Source: Pseudopyrenochaeta lycopersici
Taxonomy: Eukaryota; Ascomycota; Dothideomycetes; Pleosporales; Pseudopyrenochaetaceae
Direction: 5' to 3'
Length of the DNA stretch: 64,000 nt
Assembly (NCBI GenBank): GCA_003313425.1
Contig: NHZP01000014.1
Coordinates: 744,001-808,000 of the forward strand
The position numbers and the translations under genes are program-made. Shown piece after piece: positions 57,458-64,000 of this stretch. Each line of letters starts with the position of its first letter. Within the stretch, counting starts at the first letter, position 1. The notes beneath the pieces are model-generated. The model did no database searches and was not told the DNA's origin. It was given only the letters and a program-made list of their open reading frames with translations.

Positions 57458-58314
57458 ACGTGTTCCACAAGCGAGCCGTCCACCTGAAAATACGAGGAAA
57501 AATTAAAAATCTAGGCTACTATATCTCTAGACCTATTTTATAGAATTCTTTAAAAATTAAATATAAGATTTATATATTTATAATCTTTAAGTATTTAAAA
57601 TATCTAAGCCCTAGCTTAAGTAATTGAGGGGTTAATCTAAAACGCACAGACATTTGAAGCTTTTCCTTAATAACTTCTCAATTACTGTGAAGATCTTAAA
57701 AGCTATCGGTGAGGATAACTAATGAGACCGCAAGGTTGGTTCTCCGGGATAGAGTGAGGGACTAGAGGGACAGGGGTTTAATACTAAGACAGTAAGAGTG
57801 CGCTTCTGTAAAGAGTACTAAGGGTTGAGAACAATCGGTATTGCTATCACTATACTGTAAGGTATAATATTGAGTTGAACACAATGAGCCATAGGGGTTC
57901 ATTGCTGTGATCTATATACATTGCTGTCCCATGGGATCCCACAAATCCCATCGTGGGTTCTTGGGATCCTATGGGTCCTGTGGGATACCTGCAGCGTCCC
58001 ACAGAATCTCATCGGGCCGACGCCAAGGTTTCTGGGACACTAGGCCCAATGGCGCTAGTTCCTGCGTCATGCGCCGAAGCAAGTGCGCAGTTCCTTAAAG
58101 GCGCGTTCCCTCGTTTTCTGGGTCGTAACAATTACTTAAGCTAGAGATTAATAATCTTAACATTAGGATAATTATATAGGTGCAGCCTAGTAGTAAAATT
58201 TTTAGAGAATTCTATTAAGCAGATCTAGAGATATAGAAGCCTAGATTTTTAATTTTTCCTCGTATTTTCAGGTGGACGGCTCGCTTGTATGGACGGTTCG
58301 CTTGTGGAACACGT
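57458..58314. mobile_element. Non-autonomous pogo-like element with very long inverted repeats and GC-rich core
   Basis: 857 bp between TA at 57456-57457 and TA at 58315-58316. The outer ends ACGTGTTCCACAAGCGAGCC match in inverted orientation, and similarity continues with divergence for about 170-180 bp, to CTAGCTTAAGTAATTG at both inner limits (57610-57625 and 58129-58144). The right end carries an extra 17-bp copy (tatggacggttcgcttg). The repeats are AT-rich, while the core around 57905-58128 is GC-rich with repeated TGGGATCC / GTCCCA words. No transposase. Confidence 0.75.
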
Positions 58315-58322
58315 TACTACTA

Positions 58323-60946
58323 CCGTAAAAACTTGCCAGCTTCGCCGAGCGCTAGTAAGGGGGCCCTGCTAGCGGGATCATGCTAAATGCAACGTAATAT
58401 GGGCGGCCCTAGTGAAACGCCATCGTGCTTGATCTCAGTTTAACACCAAAAAACCTCTTCCAGCAATTCTCCTGGAGGCGGGCTTTGAGTCGAATATTTG
58501 GTGTTGTTTTTTGGTGGGGTGGCTCGTGCGCTGGGGTTGCTGGCAGGTAGCAAGCTGGTGCTCTCATGAAAGAGCTCTCTATACCTAGCGAGTCTATTGT
58601 TAGGTGGATTGCTCTATATAAAATAGACCCCTATAGTAGTAACAACCTGTTGCCTGGAGCGATTGGAGGCCTTTTAAAGGTAGCTGGCGCTAGGCCTAAT
58701 TAAGTGAGGATAGAACTTTCAAGAAGGTCAACACCAAAAGATCTATCCAGTAACAACAACCTCATCTATTAAGCAACCCAGCAAACTCGCCCTCGCATTT
58801 ACGCTCCTCTATCTCCTCCTCCCTTGCCTCCCTTGCGTACTCGATACTCCAGGAATACTGCCCTGTAATTTTTGGTGCAGGGACTTCATTTTCAAGCCCG
58901 TCGACAAAGATTGGCCGGTCAACAGTCATGCCAGCTGCGTCAGCTTGAAGCAGCTTCTCGATGAGGCCTACCTTGTTAAGGCGGCTTGTCCTAGGTAAGC
59001 CTCGCCGCCGGCATAAATATCGCAAGTTAAGAACGCTCTCTAACTGATATAGGTACTTCTGGCGACCTAAAAATTCGCCCTCATCATCTGGCAATCCCCA
59101 GCCAAAGCCATCGTCAGACTCTTCAATTTTAAGGCTTGCAGCAGCCTCGTCAACCTCCTCAGCTCGCTCCCAGCCAGTAAAATCGACCTGACCAGCGAAG
59201 TCTTTGATAGAGATCATATAGTCGTCAGAGCCAGTTGGGCTAACTGCGATGCCAGTATGGACAAAAGATTGTACTACTACCTGCCGTTTCTGGTCACAAA
59301 GCTCATCCCAGGCATCCCCAACAGCCTTAGTAACTGCTATACGTCTCGCTGAGATTGCAGCTCGGCCGCTCACCTCACCGTCAGCCTCAGCCTCAAGGAT
59401 TTGCTCGAGATGGTTCCTCAACAATGCCTTGAAAGGTTTATTGATAGCAACATCTAGTGGCTGCAGCAGTCCTGTACATCCTGGCGGAATTACTGCAAGC
59501 GTTACTCGATTGGCCTTGAGTAGCTGCCGTACTTGCTCAGTTTTGTGGAAGCTAGCAGAGTCCATGACTAGTAAGCTCTCGCGGCCGCTAAGCTCCTTAA
59601 ACAGCTCTTTCTCTAACCACGTAACTAACAGCTGCTCATTGTTGTAGGCTGTTTCAGATAACTCTACGGTAACACGAGGGTCCCAAAGCTGGTGCTCCTG
59701 CCGCCAAATTTGCCCGCCTGGAGCCCCATGAAATATCAGCTTTGGCTTCAATCGTGGTACTCCATCTGCAAAGATGTACAACACCAAGGTTGCCTGGCGC
59801 TTTGACCAGCTAGTATTGCTTACTGATCCAGTTATCGTATGCTCGCCTTTGAGGTGGTACGTTGCACCATCAAAGAACTCAAAAGGTATAGGCACCTCAT
59901 CCATATTCACAATCTCAGACAACCGGAAGCGCCAAAACGTATAGAAACCAGTCTGAATAAGTGAATTGCGACGTATAAACCGAAGAAATCGATTCACTAG
60001 CTCAAGATAGTGAGCAGGGAGCTCCTGCGAGGCGTGAGTGAGACGCCTCCACGTTATATCCCAACGGCGGCAGAAGCCTTGAAACCAGCCATTTGAGAAC
60101 TTGAAGCTATCCTGCCACTAAACGTAAGTAAATATATATAATTTACTAGTAAAAGCTTACTTGAACAGGCTGTTCAGCTTCCTTGTTGTACAGCGTCTGG
60201 TATAGCAGCCTCGCCCTGCGTTGAAACCAAAACCTCGATACCTTCCGTCCCATCTGTCTCCACTCAACAAATTGTCGAAATAGCTCAAGTTCAAGCTCAG
60301 GGTGCCTCTCACCTCTCCCCTCTGATACCTCTCGGCGGCTACCTCGACTCAGCTGCACAACAGAGTACCTCTTATACCATATATCTCTTATAGTACGCGC
60401 GGGTACCTTAAAGTGAGCACCAGTCTCTTCTGCAGTTGGAGGCCTTAAATAGCCATCCCACTCAAGCCCCTGCAGGCAACGCTGCTTCTGTTTAATGCCT
60501 AGGCGCACCTCAGGCTCCTCAATCCGGTGATGGAGGAGATATAGGATAATCCTGATCTTCTTTCTTGGCGATACAGTGTGCCAGCAGCGTTTTTGAGGAG
60601 GATCAGGTTTATATGAGGGCCCCATACTAATCAGATCCTTAAACGATCGTTTCTTACGTCCAGATCTGATGTTGACAGAACGCTGAGAATTGAGAGTTTC
60701 AGGGGTGAGCTGGCTGAGAGGGGTACGAGGCATTGTGGGCAATTCGATAAGTAAGTAAAAGGGAGCTACAGACGTGCTGCGACCTGCCTTCGAACAGTTT
60801 AGGTGCTCGGCGCTAATAAAAAGTTCCAGGGTGGTCTGACACAGGTCCGGGCACATTCCGGGGCTGCTATTTGCCCGCTTACCTTTTCTCCACTGTTGGC
60901 GGGACCCCCCCTACTAGCGCTCGGCGAAGCTGGCAAGTTTTTACGG
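58323..60946 (-). mobile_element. Apparently intact pogo-type DNA transposon
   Basis: 2624 bp flanked by TA at 58321-58322 and 60947-60948. TIRs 58323-58363 and 60906-60946 match over 41 bp with one mismatch, beginning CCGTAAAAACTTGCCAGCTT. One gene fills most of it on the minus strand and is open throughout. It inserted at a TA lying between the long-TIR element (six bases to the left) and the relic that begins at 60949. Non-coding flanks are 399 bp (left) and about 170 bp (right) inside the TIRs. Confidence 0.9.
58762..60733 (-). CDS. pogo-type DD35D transposase, two exons, intact
   Basis: Transposase that cuts and reinserts the surrounding element. Exons (minus) 60161-60733 and 58762-60117; the 43-nt intron (GTAAGC...GTTTAG) joins AEQPVQ to WQDSFKFSNGWFQG in phase 0; 642 aa without a stop. 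Start MPRTPLSQL at 60733; an upstream in-frame ATG at 60856 is less likely. An N-terminal helix-turn-helix region (AHFKVPARTIRDIWYKR) and a CENP-B-like segment ending SNGWFQGFCRRW lead into the catalytic core: IVNMDEVPIPFEF (D1), LLVMDSASFHKT (D2) and GLLQPLDVAINKPFK (D3), with 35 residues between D2 and D3. The C-terminal region is acidic and contains a SAP-like YLCRRRGLPRTSRLNKVGLI motif. No sign of RIP, so it is probably a recent arrival. Confidence 0.88.
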
Positions 60947-60948
60947 TA

Positions 60949-62240
60949 ACCTGTTCCACAAGCGAGCCGTCCATACGAAGGAGCTCGTTTTTTTTGAGTT
61001 TTGGGCCCGTGCTTGCATCGCCCGCGAACATCAACATCGCGACTTCATAAATTCAGCCTCTATTTCTCCACCACCACCCTCAAAATGAATATAATAAATC
61101 GTCGCAAGCCTTTTAAATATAAAAAGGATAAAGTTCTAAAGCTTCCTAAGACTTCTCGCACAGAAATGCACCCCACAACACGCGCGTTCGTGGTAGGCGC
61201 GATTGTCGCGTCGCGCGATAGCTATTCGTCAGCGACAGCTCTCTCAAATCGTATGTCACGCACGCAGCCAGGCTTATCTGCACTTTTTTGCACTTATTCG
61301 ACGTGTTAAAGCAAGAGCAAAAGAAGGATGTCTTGATTTATAGGATCCTATTTTGTACAACAATGACCTTAGGCGTGAGCGAAGCAGCCTTTTGCAGCAG
61401 CATCAGAAGGACGCTATCATCAACATTGTCACATCCTCACGCAACAACCGCGAGAAAGAGAGCTAGCAAGCGATTAAGGATGGTGATTTTAGCAGTATTG
61501 TACCATAAATAAGCATCTCTACCTTTAAAAATATCATGTACGGGGCTAGGTATTTAAGGAGGAAGCCTAGATAGAAACCTCCTCTTACCCCTGCACAAGA
61601 AAAAGAGCGCTATGCATAGGCTCTAGCCCACAACCCTAATAAATATAAGGTTAGCGATAACCTTAGATTCAACTTTAGAAATATCTATTTTACTAACGAG
61701 ACTCTAGTAAGAGTTAGAGAAGAAAGGGGTATAATACAGACGTGGGCAAGAGATAATAAGCTCTATGATAACGACGTCCGCCATAACCGTAACCGCAAAG
61801 ACTGTTACCTTTAATTTTTTAGGGCATTTAGATATAATTATAGGGGCCCTTATTATGTGTATTTTCATAAAACCCCTGCTGAGGTTAAGGTAGCTGCAAA
61901 GGCGATAGAGCTAGAGAATGCATTCACTCAAGCAGCTTCAAATAGAATGCAAACTTAAGCCCGTGCAGCACTTTAAGAGATGAAAGAGCTAGATATCGAC
62001 AACCGCGACAACGTTCGTAAGCTTAAGCATGTCAAGAAGCATGACTATCACCGCGGAATTAGGTTAAGAGGGGGTGTGGATGGGTATAGACATCAAGAAG
62101 AAGCATTGATAAAGGTCGCCCCATAGGTCAATTCACTCAAAAACAAGGGATTAAGTGTGTATTACTTAAGGATGGAGCTCTACCTCACATATCTCAAATT
62201 GCTAACGACAGGCTGTCTCCATCCTCAACCACACTAAAGG
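60949..62240 (+). mobile_element. RIP-mutated Tc1/mariner-like element relic
   Basis: The left end ACCTGTTCCACAAGCGAGCC is nearly identical to the long-TIR element end. On the plus strand a transposase can be read with many TAA/TAG interruptions: RRKPFKYKKDKVLKLPKTSR at 61081 onward, TRAFVVGAIVASRDSYSS, YDNDVRHNRNRKDCY near 61760, VKKHDYHRGIRLRGGVDGYR near 62030 and LKDGALPHISQIANDR near 62165. A probable D-to-N change is seen in the first catalytic site (YFTNET). The style is that of fungal Tc1/mariner DDE transposases. The right end was not found. Confidence 0.6.
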
Positions 62241-64000
62241 GTGCAAATCTTGTATGGAACCTGGGGCAGGGTGCAGCTGGAGTGAGAAGTCAATATCTAG
62301 CGGTCGCTCACTGATAGCCAAGCGCAGCAAAAGCTGTGGTAGTGATGCAGCGCCTTCTAAAGTTGCAGTGCCTGCAGTAGCAGCACCACCTTAAACATCC
62401 ACGCGAGGCCGCAACATTAATGATCCCAAAAAACTTTTTGAGTACGCCAATTTGTAGAGCACACTTTATTTACTACTTTACTACAAAATTTTATAACTAT
62501 AGCAATTGTACGTAGCTGTACAGCTTCATGTTTGTGATCGCGATTATAGTGTTCTGCACGCATAACGCGCACGGACACGGGTAGTAAAGGATGCGTACCA
62601 ACGTGCCGTCTAGAAACTGCGAAGGAGTTCCCGATGAACCATACCTGGTTCGGTGACAGGCGATGATTCAGCCAATCCAAATTGAACTCGGACCATAAAC
62701 CCTGCTCACTAGCGTCGTCATGCCAATGTAAGTACGCACCTCTAGCTAGCTCGTGCACGTGTCCTGAACAAAGGACAAGTTCTACTTCGTCCGTGTTGTG
62801 ATAGGAAAAGGTTGTCGTTAATTGCTAGCAACTCTGAGGCAGCAACGGCCGTTATAGACTACCTCACTCTTTATCACCGTACTATACAACCTTCGTACTT
62901 AGTCTATTAGAGCAGCGCTGGTGTCAACAACACATTAGTTCTACCCTTTACCCTTAGCTATTTGGAGTAGCGCTTCGAGTGATGCCTCAGCTGCACTGTC
63001 TCGCTCACGACCAGAATCATAACTATTATAGCGCTCAACAAAGTTAGGAAGCGCATTGCCTATTACGGCGCAGAGAATCTGCTCGCCTTACTGCCCTCCC
63101 ACGAGTTAATGAACTAGATACCTCATCCTGCAGCCACGCCGCCAACAGCCCTTATAATTAGTACCTACGACAGATACAAGATCCTTGCCTTTATAATAAG
63201 CTTCGGCGTTAAACCACGCGAGGTGCGATATTATTCTAAGCTAACTAGTAACCCAGTTCATTCGTTAACTATACAACCTCTCACGCAGGACGAGGTATTA
63301 AGATTGCCGCTTAATGCGCCGTTTAAGTATAACACTAACATTTCTTAACAAGGAAAGAGTAACTTTAGTATTGTCGTCTAATAGTACTTTATAAGCTTAA
63401 TTAAGAACAGTATAGAGTGTGATTATATAGATTATTACCCGCGATTCCACGACGCGCTAAAGAAGGTTAATGCGGCGCTACATGCTGAGAAGGAATTCGA
63501 GGTGCTACGTAACTCACCAATAATAATTAAGGAGCGTCTGGAGCCTGAAAACCCTAGGAGCGCGTATACTTTGCGCTTAACTTACTGCGCTAATATAAGT
63601 GAGAAGACGGATACAGCCGCTAAACAGTTGACGACTTAATAACTGCTTATATTAGCCGAAATTTTATTAGCTAGTGTAAGCGAAGATAAAAATTCTAATT
63701 TTAGTAAGCTACATAAGTATTTAAATTTATAGGGTGTGCTGTACTTTTTAGAGAATATACCTGAGCTAGACGTAGTTTAATTTGTTAACTAGAACTTCCT
63801 TAACGAAGCACTGCTAAAGAAACTGTTCGTTAGCCGCTATCTAAAGACACAGGACTATATCTACGTATATATGCGATAGTCGCGCGATTTTTACGAGATT
63901 AAGTTCTATACTAGGGACAGGTATAGACGCTTAAAAAGAAACATCCCTTCTAAAGACGTTGCTTAACAGAGCATCTTACATCCCTTTAATAAGACCTATC
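62241..64000. other. AT-rich decayed repeat DNA to the window edge
   Basis: TA- and stop-rich. A 113-codon minus-strand frame (62417-62758) has no known family. Near 63430-63600 a plus-strand frame keeps protein-like sequence (DYYPRFHDALKKVNAALHAE, KERLEPENPRSAYTL) before stops; this may be part of a retroelement or other repeat. Nothing can be named with confidence. Confidence 0.45.

Noticed and set aside
59249..59647. 132-codon plus-strand frame
   Set aside because: Antisense shadow of the intact transposase gene.

Overview
The window is from the nuclear genome of a filamentous ascomycete, most likely a Dothideomycete/Pleosporales-type fungus. The evidence is dense genes on both strands, introns of about 45-60 nt with GTRNGT donors and CTAAC-like branch sites, LaeA-like methyltransferase and CFEM/Pth11-type receptor families, and long AT-rich blocks that look destroyed by repeat-induced point mutation (RIP). 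The species is not identified. Exon coordinates below were worked out by hand from splice consensus, frame continuity and family knowledge; no alignment was run.

Region 1 (1 to about 35.9 kb) is a gene-rich core compartment. In order it holds: aldo-keto reductase (+), secreted LRR-like protein (+), secreted polyamine oxidase (-), a decayed NCS1 purine/cytosine permease (+), a coiled-coil protein with a C-terminal Zn2Cys6-spaced cluster (+), a DJ-1/PfpI protein (-), a GFA/CENP-V-type protein (+), an AP-endonuclease-family protein (-), a short metacaspase (+), Rpd3-type histone deacetylase (-) divergent from proteasome lid deubiquitinase Rpn11 (+), a LaeA-like methyltransferase (-), an Hmt1-type ABC half-transporter (-) divergent from the SEA/GATOR2 subunit Rtc1/WDR24 (+), and ribosomal protein S21 (-), a small three-exon gene that is easily missed. 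Three divergent pairs share promoters of 370-500 bp.

Region 2 (about 35.6-47.8 kb) begins with an intron-containing tRNA-Gly(GCC) preceded by two degenerate tandem copies. Beyond it the sequence is saturated with TA, TAG and TAA and has essentially no open frames. A solo LTR with a perfect 5-bp target duplication sits inside and looks much younger than its surroundings. A short GC-balanced island (about 42.9-44.3 kb) carries broken coding remnants.

Region 3 (about 47.8-64 kb) is a transposon-rich accessory compartment. It holds decayed fungal protein-kinase-like genes, an NLR-type TPR fragment, a decayed peptide transporter, one probable small gene of unknown function, and one apparently intact host gene (a CFEM-domain Pth11-like receptor) sandwiched between elements. 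DNA transposons are: a pogo/Fot1 element with perfect TIRs but a dead transposase; a non-autonomous element with very long TIRs and a GC-rich core; an apparently intact pogo-type element encoding a 642-aa DD35D transposase; and a RIP-mutated Tc1/mariner-like relic continuing toward the right edge. Three of these element ends share the same outermost bases.

The layout fits a two-speed fungal genome: housekeeping genes to the left of the tRNA, and fast-decaying, repeat-dominated DNA with a few surviving surface-receptor and immunity-like genes to the right.
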